Of a DNA stretch of 64,000 bases, positions 18,488-27,249 are shown piece by piece. A program made the position numbers and the translations under genes. Every line of letters starts with the position of its first letter. Position 1 is the first letter of the stretch. The DNA is from an uncultured Burkholderiales bacterium (GTDB lineage Bacteria > Pseudomonadota > Gammaproteobacteria > Burkholderiales > Burkholderiaceae_C), in assembly GCA_945952065.1 (NCBI GenBank), contig CAMFGY010000022.1, positions 1 through 64,000 on the forward strand, read 5' to 3'. The notes beneath the pieces were generated by a model. The model ran no database searches and was not told the origin of the DNA. It saw only the letters and a list, made by a program, of their open reading frames with translations.

Positions 18488-19570
18488 ATGAGCCACTCGC
18501 AAACCGTCAACCAAATCCAATCGCTGACGCCCACCACCGACGCGGAGCGCCGCAATAGCAAGACCTGGACGGTGGCCGAGGTGGTGGCCCTGTATGCGCT
18601 GCCCTTCAATGACTTGCTGTTCCGCGCCCAGCAGGTGCACCGTGAGAACTTCGATGCCAATGCGGTGCAACTGTCTACGCTCTTGTCCATCAAGACCGGT
18701 GGCTGCGAAGAGGACTGTGCCTACTGCCCGCAGTCGGCCCATTTCGACACCGGCCTGAAGGCCGAAAAACTGATTCCGCTGCAAGAAGTGCTTGAAGCCG
18801 CCCGCGCCGCCAAGGCCAATGGCGCCACGCGTTTTTGCATGGGCGCAGCCTGGCGCTCGCCGAAAGAGCGTCATCTGGAAGCCATTGGCGAGATGGTCAA
18901 AGAGGTCAAAGCCATGGGCCTGGAAACCTGCTTGACCGCCGGCATGCTGGGTGACGGCCAGGCCGAGCAACTGGCCGAAGCCGGCCTGGATTACTACAAC
19001 CACAACCTCGACACCTCGCCCGAGTTCTACGGCCAGATCATCACCACCCGCACCTACCAAGACCGCTTGGACACGCTGGACCGCGTGCGCAATGTGGGCC
19101 TGAAGGTCTGCTCGGGCGGCATCGTCGGCATGGGCGAGAGCCGCGCCCAGCGCGCCGGTCTGATCGTGCAGTTGGCCAATATGAGCCCCTACCCGGAGTC
19201 GGTGCCGATCAACAACCTGGTCAAGGTGGAAGGCACGCCCCTGGCCGAGGCCGAGGCGCTGGACCCGTTTGAGTTCATCCGCACCATCGCCGTCGCGCGC
19301 ATCACCATGCCGCGCGCCATGGTGCGCTTGTCGGCCGGCCGCGAAGAAATGCCCGAGAGCATGCAAGCCCTGTGCTTCTTGGCAGGCGCCAACTCGATGT
19401 TCTACGGCGACAAGCTGCTGACCACCTCGAACCCGCAAGCGGAGAAAGATCGTGCCTTGCTGAATCGGCTGGGGATGCGTTGTGCGAGTGAGGCGAATTT
19501 GGTGCCGCAAGCAGACGCTGCCGCTGAAGTTGAGGGTGGCTGCGGCAAGGTGAGCTGCCACTCGCACTGA
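18488..19570 (+). CDS. bioB: Biotin synthase
   Basis: This 360-residue radical SAM enzyme inserts sulfur into dethiobiotin. The radical SAM cluster cysteines are in [13 protein letters not shown] (CxxxCxxC). Downstream motifs [38 protein letters not shown], and the arginine/asparagine region [15 protein letters not shown] are classic BioB, including residues holding the auxiliary 2Fe-2S cluster. The start MSHSQTVNQ was chosen over the track ATG eight codons earlier because it matches usual BioB lengths. It ends the bioAFDB series. A dispersed repeat follows, so the operon probably ends here. Confidence 0.96.
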   Translation: MSHSQTVNQIQSLTPTTDAERRNSKTWTVAEVVALYALPFNDLLFRAQQVHRENFDANAVQLSTLLSIKTGGCEEDCAYCPQSAHFDTGLKAEKLIPLQEVLEAARAAKANGATRFCMGAAWRSPKERHLEAIGEMVKEVKAMGLETCLTAGMLGDGQAEQLAEAGLDYYNHNLDTSPEFYGQIITTRTYQDRLDTLDRVRNVGLKVCSGGIVGMGESRAQRAGLIVQLANMSPYPESVPINNLVKVEGTPLAEAEALDPFEFIRTIAVARITMPRAMVRLSAGREEMPESMQALCFLAGANSMFYGDKLLTTSNPQAEKDRALLNRLGMRCASEANLVPQADAAAEVEGGCGKVSCHSH

Positions 19571-19982
19571 GCTCAGGTTTCGATTCGTGGGTGTGTTTGT
19601 TTTGCAAAGGCCCATGCCGGGATTTGCCTTCGGCGAAACCTCCGGTTTTCGCCCCGGCAGGCGACTTACTTTGGCTGCGCCGAAACTTCGTTTTCTTGGC
19701 GCCCAAGAAAGTAAGCAAAGAAGCCGCCCCGAATGCCCGGCCCTGACGGGTTCGCTGGGGTGCTCGTCTTTGCCGGGCCGCGCCCAACTCACTTCGCTAC
19801 GCTTCGTTCAAACAGGGGGCGCGAAGCATGTTCTTGAAGGCGCTGCGCGCCGCCCGTCAAAGCCTGCGCTCCTCACCCGGGCAAAACGGGGAACCCCGGA
19901 ATACCGACACGCCTCGCTGCGCATCGGCTTGGCATCAAGCCCCAGTTATCGACACGATGGTCCGACAAAGCGAAATTGATTC
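19571..19982. repeat. Gene-free stretch holding a dispersed-repeat-like element
   Basis: I see no gene in these ~410 bases. The centre carries CTTACTTT (19665) and AAAGTAAG (19708) as inverted ends around a perfect palindrome TTCTTGG-CGC-CCAAGAA (19693-19709), then AAGCAAAGAAG and a CCCGGCCCTGACGGG run. Sequences of this CTTACTTT...AAGAAAGTAAGCAAAGAAG type recur between genes in many Burkholderiales genomes, as I recall. The left edge of the window has a diverged version (CTTGGCGAAGCAAGAAAAGTAAG). The element's limits are not defined by visible direct repeats. Confidence 0.6.
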
Positions 19983-20396
19983 ATGCAAGCATTTGAATAC
20001 AGTTCAGTTCAGCCATCGGCAGAATCCTTCAAAGGCCTGTACGACACCACGGGTTGGGGGCCGTCTTCGCGTGAGGCTTCGTATTACCACGGTGCACTGC
20101 TTGGTTCGTGGGCGACTCGGTCTGCCTACTCGGAAGGCCAACTCGTAGGTTTTGCGCGAGTCATCTCGGACGGGCATTTGCATGCATTCATTACAGAGAT
20201 GATTGTTCGCCCGGAGTTCCAGGGTAAAGGTGTTGGCTCAGCCTTGCTTTCATCTGTACTCGACGCCTGTCTAAATGCGGGCATTACCGATATCCAGTTG
20301 TTCAGTGCCAGAGGCAAGTCAAGTTTTTACGAGCGGCATGGTTTTGTTCCTCGGCCAACGGAAGGCCCCGGGATGCAATTCATCCCAAAAGGCTAA
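19983..20396 (+). CDS. GNAT-family N-acetyltransferase
   Basis: This 137-residue protein carries the acetyl-CoA binding signature MIVRPEFQGKGVGSALLSSVL (motif A, RxxGxG form) and a C-terminal FYERHGFVPR (motif B). It resembles small GNAT enzymes that acetylate amines or arylalkylamines; the substrate is unknown. Its codon use looks less GC-biased than neighbouring genes, and it lies between a dispersed repeat and liuD, interrupting the liu/bio cluster. That position hints at later insertion. The ATG has no strong ribosome site. Confidence 0.85.
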   Translation: MQAFEYSSVQPSAESFKGLYDTTGWGPSSREASYYHGALLGSWATRSAYSEGQLVGFARVISDGHLHAFITEMIVRPEFQGKGVGSALLSSVLDACLNAGITDIQLFSARGKSSFYERHGFVPRPTEGPGMQFIPKG

Positions 20397-20482
20397 ATTT
20401 TTGAGCTGAATCCGAAGGGTTCCTGAGCAATCCCGGAAGTGCCGAGAAGAGTTCAAAGTTCACGAGACTGGAGACAAGAGAC

Positions 20483-22483
20483 ATGTTCAAGAAAATCCTC
20501 ATCGCCAATCGGGGTGAAATCGCCTGTCGCGTGGCGGCCACGGCCAAGCGCAGGGGCGTCAAGACCGTTGCTGTTTACTCCGAGGCCGACGCCCGGGCCA
20601 AGCATGTGCAGGCTTGCGATGAGGCGGTCTTGATTGGCGGCCCGGCGCCGCGTGACTCTTATCTGCAGTGGCAGCGCATCATCGATGCGGCCAAGGCCAC
20701 CGGCGCCGAAGCGGTGCACCCCGGCTATGGCTTTCTGAGTGAGAACGAAGAATTTGCGCAGGCTTGCGCGGCCAATGGCTTGGTCTTCATCGGCCCGCCG
20801 GCCAGCGCCATCCAAGCCATGGGTTTGAAGGCGGAATCCAAGCGACTGATGGAAGCGGCCGGTGTGCCGCTGGTGCCGGGCTATCACGGGGCTGACCAAG
20901 ACCCGGCGCTTTTGCGCGCCGAGGCCGACCGCATCGGCTATCCGGTGCTGATCAAGGCCAGCGCGGGCGGCGGCGGTAAGGGCATGCGGGCGGTGTTTGC
21001 GGCCGAAGAGTTCGATGCGGCCTTGGCCTCTTGCAAGCGCGAGGCGATCAATAGCTTTGGTGATGATGCGGTGCTGATTGAGCGTTATGTGCAACGCCCG
21101 CGGCACATCGAAATCCAGGTGTTTGGCGACAATTTTGGCGACTGCGTGTACCTGTTCGAGCGCGATTGCTCGGTGCAGCGCCGCCACCAAAAGGTGCTGG
21201 AAGAAGCGCCCGCTCCTGGCATGACGGAAGAACGCCGCGCCCAGATGGGGGGCGCGGCCGTGGCGGCCGCCAAGGCGGTGGGCTACAGCGGCGCCGGCAC
21301 CGTAGAGTTCATCTGTGAGCAAGACGGGCGTTTCTACTTCATGGAGATGAACACCCGCCTTCAGGTGGAGCACCCGGTCACCGAGGCCATCACCGGCCAA
21401 GACCTGGTCGAGTGGCAGTTGCGCGTGGCAGCGGGCGAGCCCTTGCCTTTGAAGCAAGAGCAGCTGCGCATGCAAGGCCATGCCATCGAGGCGCGCATCT
21501 GTGCCGAGAACCCGGATGCCGGCTTCCTGCCCGCCACGGGCGCGCTGAATGTGGCGCGCTGGCCTGGGCATGTGGCCTTTGAGCGAGGCCAGGTGCGCAT
21601 TGACGCCGGCGTGGGTGAGGGCGATGCCATCAGCCCCTTCTACGATTCCATGGTCGCCAAGCTGATCGTCTGGGGCGAAGACCGGGCCCAGGCCTTGGCG
21701 CGACTGGACGCGGCGCTGCGTGACACGCACATCGTGGGTCTGCAGACCAATGTGGCTTTCTTGCGCCGCTGCGCCGCCACGGCTTCATTTGCGAATGCCG
21801 ATCTGGACACCGCTCTGATCGAGCGTGAGCGTGCCGCGCTGTTCGAGCAGCCCGGCCTGCCCCTGGCTGTGAGCGCCGCCGCCGTGGTGGCGCACACCTT
21901 GGCGGCTGAGGCCACGCTGCAGAGCAATGACCCCTGGAGCCGCCGCGACGGTTGGCGCCTGTATGGCGCCTCGGCGCGGCGCTTCGATCTGGAGATTGGG
22001 GGCGTGCATCACGAGGTCTTGCTCTCGCGTCACCATCAAGGCGGGATGCAGATCACGGTGGGGGGGGAGGCTATCGCTTTTGCCGTCAACTCTCGCAACT
22101 TGGAGTCGCATGAGCTGCTCTTGGGCGAAGGTTTGGCGCAGCAGCGCATCACCGTCAACACCTATGCCGATGGCGAGGTGGTGGCGGTGTTCTGCGCCCA
22201 GGGCAGCAGCCTGGTGACCGAAATCGATGTGATCGCCCGCGCGGGCGATGGCCCGTCCGAAGGCGGCCGCTTGACGGCACCGATGCCCGGCAAGCTGGTC
22301 AGCTTCTTGGCCCAGGTGGGCGATACGGTGTCCAAGGGCCAGCCGCTGGCGGTGATGGAGGCCATGAAGATGGAGCACACCATCAGCGCGCCACGCGATG
22401 GCGTGGTGGCCGAGTTGCTGTTTGCCGTGGGCGACCAAGTCGCCGATGGCGCCGAGTTGCTGCGTTTGCAGGCCGCTGCCTGA
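20483..22483 (+). CDS. liuD: Methylcrotonyl-CoA carboxylase, alpha (biotin) subunit
   Basis: This 666-residue protein contains all parts of an acyl-CoA carboxylase alpha chain. There is a biotin carboxylase N-domain (MFKKILIANRGEIACRVAATAKR), an ATP-grasp with glycine-rich loop KASAGGGGKGMR, and the catalytic segment EMNTRLQVEHPVTE. A linker domain (~470-580) follows, then a C-terminal biotinyl domain with the biotinylated lysine in VMEAMKMEHT. Together with the beta subunit upstream and HMG-CoA lyase 29 bases downstream, it is best read as MCC alpha. The ATG has a clear GGAGACAAGAGAC leader. It needs biotin, made by the bio genes just upstream. Confidence 0.93.
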   Translation: MFKKILIANRGEIACRVAATAKRRGVKTVAVYSEADARAKHVQACDEAVLIGGPAPRDSYLQWQRIIDAAKATGAEAVHPGYGFLSENEEFAQACAANGLVFIGPPASAIQAMGLKAESKRLMEAAGVPLVPGYHGADQDPALLRAEADRIGYPVLIKASAGGGGKGMRAVFAAEEFDAALASCKREAINSFGDDAVLIERYVQRPRHIEIQVFGDNFGDCVYLFERDCSVQRRHQKVLEEAPAPGMTEERRAQMGGAAVAAAKAVGYSGAGTVEFICEQDGRFYFMEMNTRLQVEHPVTEAITGQDLVEWQLRVAAGEPLPLKQEQLRMQGHAIEARICAENPDAGFLPATGALNVARWPGHVAFERGQVRIDAGVGEGDAISPFYDSMVAKLIVWGEDRAQALARLDAALRDTHIVGLQTNVAFLRRCAATASFANADLDTALIERERAALFEQPGLPLAVSAAAVVAHTLAAEATLQSNDPWSRRDGWRLYGASARRFDLEIGGVHHEVLLSRHHQGGMQITVGGEAIAFAVNSRNLESHELLLGEGLAQQRITVNTYADGEVVAVFCAQGSSLVTEIDVIARAGDGPSEGGRLTAPMPGKLVSFLAQVGDTVSKGQPLAVMEAMKMEHTISAPRDGVVAELLFAVGDQVADGAELLRLQAAA

Positions 22484-22512
22484 TTGAGCCCACCGAATCG
22501 AGGAGAAGCCCC

Positions 22513-23427
22513 ATGAGTCAATTCCCCAGCCGTGTCACCCTGGTCGATGTGGGCCCGCGCGACGGCCTGCAGAACGAGAAGGAACCCGTGGCCACCGAGC
22601 ACAAGGCCCAGCTGGTGCACATGCTGCAAGCGGCCGGCCTGAAGGAGATCGAGGTCACCAGCTTTGTCTCGCCCAAATGGGTGCCGCAGATGGCCGACAA
22701 CGCCGCCGTGATGGCGGCCATCGAGCGCCAGCCCGGCGTGCGCTATGCGGTGCTAACGCCGAATATGAAGGGCTTGGAGGCCGCCATCCCGACCCGACCG
22801 GATGAGATCGTGGTGTTTGCCGCCGCCAGCGAGGCCTTCAGCCAGAAGAACATCAATTGCTCGATTGCCGAGAGCATTGAGCGCTTCGCTCCGGTGGTGG
22901 AGGCGGCCAAGGCGGCCGGCATCAAGGTGCGTGGCGCATTGTCTTGTGCGCTCGGCTGCCCCTACGAGGGCGAGATCAGCGCCGATCAGGTCGAGCGCGT
23001 GGTGCGCTTGATGAAGGGCATCGGCGTGGAGCATCTGGGCGTGGCCGACACCATCGGCGTGGGCACGCCCCGCAAGGTGCAGGCCGCCATGGAGCGGGCG
23101 CTCAAGCATTACCCGCTGGTGGAGGTGAGCGGCCATTTCCACGACACCTACGGCCAAGCCTTGGCAAATATCTATGCCTGCCTGGAACTGGGCGTGCACC
23201 AGTTCGACACCAGCGTGGCCGGCCTGGGCGGCTGCCCTTACGCCAAGGGCGCCACCGGCAATGTGGCCAGCGAAGATGTGGTCTTCATGCTCAATGGCCT
23301 GGGCATCGAGACCGGCATCAACCTGGACCGGCTGGTCGACGCTGGCGCCTTCATCTCCGGCGTGTTGGGCCGCTTGCCGGTCTCGCGCGTGGGTCGGGCG
23401 CTGTTGGCCAAGCGAGCCGCGGCCTGA
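22513..23427 (+). CDS. liuE: Hydroxymethylglutaryl-CoA lyase
   Basis: This 304-residue TIM-barrel lyase splits HMG-CoA to acetoacetate and acetyl-CoA, the last step of leucine degradation. Motifs are VTLVDVGPRDGLQNEK, VTSFVSPKWVPQMAD, a metal-binding GHFHDTYGQALANIYACLELG, and the conserved cysteine loop VAGLGGCPYAKGATGNVASEDVV. The start follows a GAGGAG site. It is the last gene of the liu set in this window; its stop converges on a dienelactone hydrolase gene. Isovaleryl-CoA dehydrogenase (liuA) is not in the window. Confidence 0.95.
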   Translation: MSQFPSRVTLVDVGPRDGLQNEKEPVATEHKAQLVHMLQAAGLKEIEVTSFVSPKWVPQMADNAAVMAAIERQPGVRYAVLTPNMKGLEAAIPTRPDEIVVFAAASEAFSQKNINCSIAESIERFAPVVEAAKAAGIKVRGALSCALGCPYEGEISADQVERVVRLMKGIGVEHLGVADTIGVGTPRKVQAAMERALKHYPLVEVSGHFHDTYGQALANIYACLELGVHQFDTSVAGLGGCPYAKGATGNVASEDVVFMLNGLGIETGINLDRLVDAGAFISGVLGRLPVSRVGRALLAKRAAA

Positions 23428-23450
23428 AGGCTAGGCCGGCGCGTCTGGGT

Positions 23451-24113
23451 TCAGCCCTGCAGGTGTTGACGCAAAAAGGCCAGGGTTCGCGCCCAGGCCA
23501 GTTGCGCGCTGGCAGCATCAAACACTTCCGGGCGGGTGTCATTGAAGAAGCCGTGGTCTGCCGGATAACGGTATATTTCCGCTGACTGGGGCAGCTGGGC
23601 CTGCAGTGCGTCGACCAGGGCTGGTGTGCACCATTCATCCTGCTCGGCAAAGTGCCCTTGGAAGGGGATCTTGATCAGGGCCGGGTTGGCCAGCTGGGCC
23701 GGTGCCAGACCGTAAAAGCAACTGGCCGCGCTCAGCTCCGGCAGGTGCACGGCGGCGGCAATGGTCAGCGCCCCGCCCATGCAAAAGCCACTCACGCCGA
23801 CCTTGCTGCAGCGCTGCAGCAAGAAGCTCAGCGCGCCGGCGAGGTCTTGATGGGTGGCGTCGGCGAAGTCGAGCTTTTGCTTCAGATGCGTGGCTTCGTC
23901 GGCGGTATTGGCCTGGCGGCCGCGGTACAAGTCCGGTGCCAAGGTGGTGAAGCCTGCGGCAGCATAACGATCCGCCACATGGCAGATGTTGGCATTCAAG
24001 CCCCACCATTCTTGAATCAAGATCAGGCCGGGGCGCTTGGGCCCCTCGGCGCCTTCGGCTTCGGCCAGATAGGCGCGGCTGAGCGCGCCGTCTGGGCGCG
24101 GGTATTCGATCAT
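23451..24113 (-). CDS. Dienelactone hydrolase family protein
   Basis: This protein of about 220 residues has the DLH fold: LILIQEWWGLNANICHVADRYAAAGF near the N-terminus, a cysteine nucleophile in VGVSGFCMGGALT, a likely acid in HFAEQDEWCTP and histidine in YPADHGFFND. Cys-Asp-His triads typify carboxymethylenebutenolidases, though most members have unknown substrates. The track start is a TTG 26 codons upstream; I prefer the ATG giving MIEYPRPDG, which matches family N-termini, despite a poor ribosome site. It follows the phosphofructokinase gene on the same strand and may be co-transcribed. Confidence 0.85.
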   Translation of the reverse strand: MIEYPRPDGALSRAYLAEAEGAEGPKRPGLILIQEWWGLNANICHVADRYAAAGFTTLAPDLYRGRQANTADEATHLKQKLDFADATHQDLAGALSFLLQRCSKVGVSGFCMGGALTIAAAVHLPELSAASCFYGLAPAQLANPALIKIPFQGHFAEQDEWCTPALVDALQAQLPQSAEIYRYPADHGFFNDTRPEVFDAASAQLAWARTLAFLRQHLQG

Positions 24114-24187
24114 GTGGGCCAAGGCTTGAACTCCGTCTTGATAGGGTGGGGCGATTTTTTGTGCTGCGCTGCTGTGCAGGGGCGGCT

Positions 24188-25405
24188 TCAATCGGGATTC
24201 AGCACCTTGGCCACCGGGTTGGGCCGCAGGCGGAAGGCATCGGGCATGCCCGAGCCCAGCAGTGGGCGCAGGTAGAGCCGGAAGGCATCGGTCACATCGG
24301 TGCCGCTGGCGCTGATGAATTCGTCTTCCATCACCCGGGTCTTGCCGGCCACCGCTTCCAGCGGCAGCAGCGCATAGTCCACCGAGTAGGTGCCGCTGCG
24401 CTGGATGGCTACCGAGCCGTCACGCCCCGCATGGAAGGCAAACTGCACCGCCTTTTCGCCGACCTCGCGGGCCTCGCGCTGGTCCACATCAGAGACGCAG
24501 CCAATGAAGCTGCGCTGCAAATAGCCAAAGGTGTCGCCGCGCACCCGCTTGATGCCCAGCTTGCTTTTGATTTCTTCGCACAAGAGATCGGCTAGCGCGC
24601 CGCTGCCTGAGAGCTGCACATTGCCGTGGGCATCATGTTCCAGGTCTTTGGCCAGTTGCGCGGCAATGGCTTGGCCGCTGGCATCGTGAATGCCTTCGGA
24701 CACCGCGATCACACAACGACCGTGGCGCTCGTACACGGTTTTCACATCGGCCAGAAATTGCTGCAAGTCGAAGACCCGCTCGGGCAGATAGATCAGGTGC
24801 GGGCCGTCGTCGGCAAACTTTTTACCCAGGGCCGAGGCCGCGGTCAAAAAGCCCGCATGTCGGCCCATCACCACGCCCACATAGACGCCGGGCAGCGAGG
24901 CGTTGTCCAGATTGGCGCCGGCAAAAGCCTGGGCGACGAAACGGGCGGCCGAGGGGAAGCCGGGCGTGTGGTCGTTGCCGACCAGGTCGTTGTCAATCGT
25001 CTTGGGGATGTGGATGCAGCGCAGCGGATAGGCTGCGGCTGCCGCCTCTTGGCTGACGATGCGCACCGTGTCGGAGGAATCATTGCCACCGATGTAGAAG
25101 AAATGCGTGATGCCATGTGCCTGCAAGACCTTGAAGATCTTGTGGCAGTAGGCGGCATCGGGCTTGTCGCGGGTAGAGCCCAAGGCTGAGGACGGCGTGG
25201 CCGCCACCAGTTCAAGGTTGTGGCTGGTCTCTTGGGTCAGGTCCACAAAGTCCTCGTTGATGATGCCGCGCACACCATGGCGGGCGCCGTAGACCAGGCC
25301 GACTTGGTGCTGACGACGCGCTTCCAGCACGACGCCGACCAAGGATTGATTGATGACGGCGGTGGGGCCGCCGCCCTGGGCGACCAGAATCTTGCAACTC
25401 GACAT
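24188..25405 (-). CDS. pfp: 6-phosphofructokinase, probably pyrophosphate-dependent
   Basis: This 405-residue PfkA-superfamily protein starts at MSSCKILVAQGGGPTAVINQSL, with a GGAG site; the longer track ORF has no support. Conserved motifs are YGARHGVRG, FYIGGNDSSDT (the GGDG/GGDD loop, here GGND), HIPKTIDNDL (the PKTIDND form typical of PPi-PFKs), and VGVVMGRHAGFLTAA. It phosphorylates fructose 6-phosphate, most likely with pyrophosphate as donor. The unusual Asn in GGND leaves some doubt about donor choice. It is divergent from alanine dehydrogenase across a spacer with two palindromes. Confidence 0.85.
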   Translation of the reverse strand: MSSCKILVAQGGGPTAVINQSLVGVVLEARRQHQVGLVYGARHGVRGIINEDFVDLTQETSHNLELVAATPSSALGSTRDKPDAAYCHKIFKVLQAHGITHFFYIGGNDSSDTVRIVSQEAAAAAYPLRCIHIPKTIDNDLVGNDHTPGFPSAARFVAQAFAGANLDNASLPGVYVGVVMGRHAGFLTAASALGKKFADDGPHLIYLPERVFDLQQFLADVKTVYERHGRCVIAVSEGIHDASGQAIAAQLAKDLEHDAHGNVQLSGSGALADLLCEEIKSKLGIKRVRGDTFGYLQRSFIGCVSDVDQREAREVGEKAVQFAFHAGRDGSVAIQRSGTYSVDYALLPLEAVAGKTRVMEDEFISASGTDVTDAFRLYLRPLLGSGMPDAFRLRPNPVAKVLNPD

Positions 25406-25472
25406 GGGGGCTCCTGATGGCGAAATGATGCGTGGTGATTGTGGCTTAGGCCTCGGGCTTTCGGTAGGGCAG

Positions 25473-25489
25473 CATAAGAGAAACTTATG
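25473..25489. promoter_or_regulatory. Inverted repeat between pfp and ald
   Basis: CATAAG-AGAAA-CTTATG is a perfect 6+5+6 inverted repeat in the divergent spacer. It contains an ATAAG-N5-CTTAT pattern of the kind bound by LysR- or AsnC-type regulators. No regulator gene is adjacent. Confidence 0.4.
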
Positions 25490-25559
25490 GTGCTGTAGCC
25501 GCTTGAATCCCGCTTGCGCGGCTGCGGCGATGGTCGTACAAACCTTGCCACCACAACAA

Positions 25560-25573
25560 GGCTTGTACAAGCC
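25560..25573. promoter_or_regulatory. 14-bp palindrome just before ald
   Basis: GGCTTGTACAAGCC is a perfect 14-bp palindrome ending a few bases before the ald ribosome site. It could be an operator for a repressor of alanine dehydrogenase, or a leader hairpin masking translation initiation. Confidence 0.4.
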
Positions 25574-25586
25574 ACGGAGACCTGCC

Positions 25587-26702
25587 ATGAAGATCGGATG
25601 CCCGAAGGAAATCAAGAATCATGAGTACCGCGTCGGCCTGACGCCGGCCAGCGTGCGCGAGTTGACGTCGCGCGGCCATCAGGTGCTGGTGCAGAGCGGT
25701 GCTGGCGCGGCGATCGGCCTGCTGGACGAGCACTATGTGGCCGCCGGCGCCAGCATCGCCGCTGATGCGGCCAGCGTGTTCGCCCAGGCCGACATGATCG
25801 TCAAGGTCAAAGAGCCCCAGCCGCAGGAATGCGCCATGCTGCGCGAGGGCCAAATCCTCTACACCTATCTGCATTTGGCGCCCGATCCCGAGCAGACCGC
25901 GGCTCTGGTCAAGTCCAAGGCGATCTGCATTGCCTATGAAACCGTCACCGGCCCGGGGGGAGGCTTGCCGCTGTTGGCACCGATGAGCGAGGTGGCGGGG
26001 CGCATGTCCATCCAGGCCGGTGCGGCGCATTTGGAAAAGAGCAAGGGCGGCATGGGCGTCTTGCTCGGCGGGGTGCCAGGTGTTGCCCCCGCCCATGTGG
26101 TGATCATCGGCGCTGGCGTGGTCGGCACCCATGCTTTGCAGATGGCCGTGGGCCTGGGTGCGCGGGTCACCGTTTTGGACAAGAGCGTGGACCGGCTGCG
26201 TCAGCTCGATCTGGTGTTCGGCAACCGCATCAGCACTCAATACTCCAATGTGCAAAGCGTGGAAGAGGCCGTGCTGGCCGCCGACTTGGTGATTGGCGGC
26301 GTGTTGATCCCTGGTGCGGCTGCGCCCAAGCTGGTGACCCGCCAAATGGTCTCACGCATGAAACAAGGCGCCGTGGTGGTGGACGTGGCCATCGATCAGG
26401 GCGGCTGCTTCGAGACCTCGCATGCCACCACCCACGCCGACCCCACGTTTGTGGTGGACGGCGTGGTGCACTACTGCGTGGCCAATATGCCGGGCGCGGT
26501 GGCGCGCACCTCGACCTTTGCCCTGAATAACGCCACGATTGCGCATGCAGTGGCCCTGGCCGACAAAGGCTGGCGTCAGGCGCTGAATGACAGCCCCTAT
26601 CTGTGTTCAGGCTTGAATGTGGCGCTGGGGCAGGTCACGTATGAAGCCGTGGCGCGCGATCTGGGCTATGAGTATGTGCCGGCGGAGAGTTTGCTGGATT
26701 GA
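25587..26702 (+). CDS. ald: Alanine dehydrogenase
   Basis: This 371-residue NAD-dependent enzyme interconverts L-alanine and pyruvate plus ammonia. The start [20 protein letters not shown] is the family's signature N-terminus, preceded by a GGAGA site. Other motifs are the catalytic lysine in MIVKVKEPQ, the histidine in YTYLHLAPD, the dinucleotide fold [24 protein letters not shown], and [20 protein letters not shown]. It reads divergently from pfp. A GC-rich imperfect hairpin (CCCTGC/GCAGGG) follows the stop. Confidence 0.95.
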   Translation: MKIGCPKEIKNHEYRVGLTPASVRELTSRGHQVLVQSGAGAAIGLLDEHYVAAGASIAADAASVFAQADMIVKVKEPQPQECAMLREGQILYTYLHLAPDPEQTAALVKSKAICIAYETVTGPGGGLPLLAPMSEVAGRMSIQAGAAHLEKSKGGMGVLLGGVPGVAPAHVVIIGAGVVGTHALQMAVGLGARVTVLDKSVDRLRQLDLVFGNRISTQYSNVQSVEEAVLAADLVIGGVLIPGAAAPKLVTRQMVSRMKQGAVVVDVAIDQGGCFETSHATTHADPTFVVDGVVHYCVANMPGAVARTSTFALNNATIAHAVALADKGWRQALNDSPYLCSGLNVALGQVTYEAVARDLGYEYVPAESLLD

Positions 26703-26842
26703 GCACGCTTTGATGGGCTTGACCCAGCCCTGCCTGCAGCAGGGTTGGGGATTGCCTCCAGCGCCGTTGACGTAGATCATGATGCCGGCTGTCAAAGGCC
26801 TTAAGGTTCATGCTTCATCCCGACTTGCCAAGGAGAAAAACC

Positions 26843-27154
26843 ATGTCTGATCTGAGCCAATCGCAAAAAGACCGACTGATGAAGGACTTGCATTCGGTGG
26901 TGGCCGAAGCCGAAGGTTTGTTGCGGGCCACGGCGGGCCAAGCCGGTGAGGGCGCCTCGGAATTGCGCGCCAAGGTGCAGGCCAGCCTGGACCGCGCCAA
27001 ACACAATCTGGCCGATCTGCAAGACGCTGCGCTTGAAAAGGCCAGGGCCGCGGGCCGCGCCACCGATGCCTATGTGCATGAGAACCCTTGGCAATCCATG
27101 GGTGTGGCGGCCGGTGTGGGCTTGTTGCTGGGCTTGCTGATCAGCCGTCGCTGA
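26843..27154 (+). CDS. ElaB/YqjD (DUF883) family membrane-anchored protein
   Basis: This 103-residue protein starts after a near-perfect AAGGAG site. It has an amphipathic helical body (KDRLMKDLHSVVAEAEGLLRAT and KVQASLDRAKHNL), the family signature YVHENPWQSMGVAAGVGLLLGLLISRR, and one C-terminal membrane helix with a double-Arg end. YqjD/ElaB proteins bind the inner membrane and, in E. coli, associate with ribosomes in stationary phase. The expected partners YqjE and YqjK are encoded 2.5 kb further on, beyond an opposing c-di-GMP gene. A T-run terminator follows directly. Confidence 0.9.
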   Translation: MSDLSQSQKDRLMKDLHSVVAEAEGLLRATAGQAGEGASELRAKVQASLDRAKHNLADLQDAALEKARAAGRATDAYVHENPWQSMGVAAGVGLLLGLLISRR

Positions 27155-27197
27155 GGGGCAGTTTTTAGCCGCACCTGAGTCGATTCATCCCAGTAAG

Positions 27198-27233
27198 AAA
27201 GCCCGCCCCCTTTCGGGTGGCGGGCTTTTTTTT
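27198..27233 (+). terminator. Intrinsic terminator after the ElaB-like gene
   Basis: AAGCCCGCC and GGCGGGCTT form a stem followed by eight T residues. On the opposite strand the stem is also preceded by A's, so it can serve the converging EAL-domain gene as well. Confidence 0.9.
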
Positions 27234-27249
27234 GTGTGAGCGGGGCGGC

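Noticed and set aside
18125-19792. 555-codon minus-strand frame
   Set aside because: Antisense to bioD and bioB, which have full family motifs.
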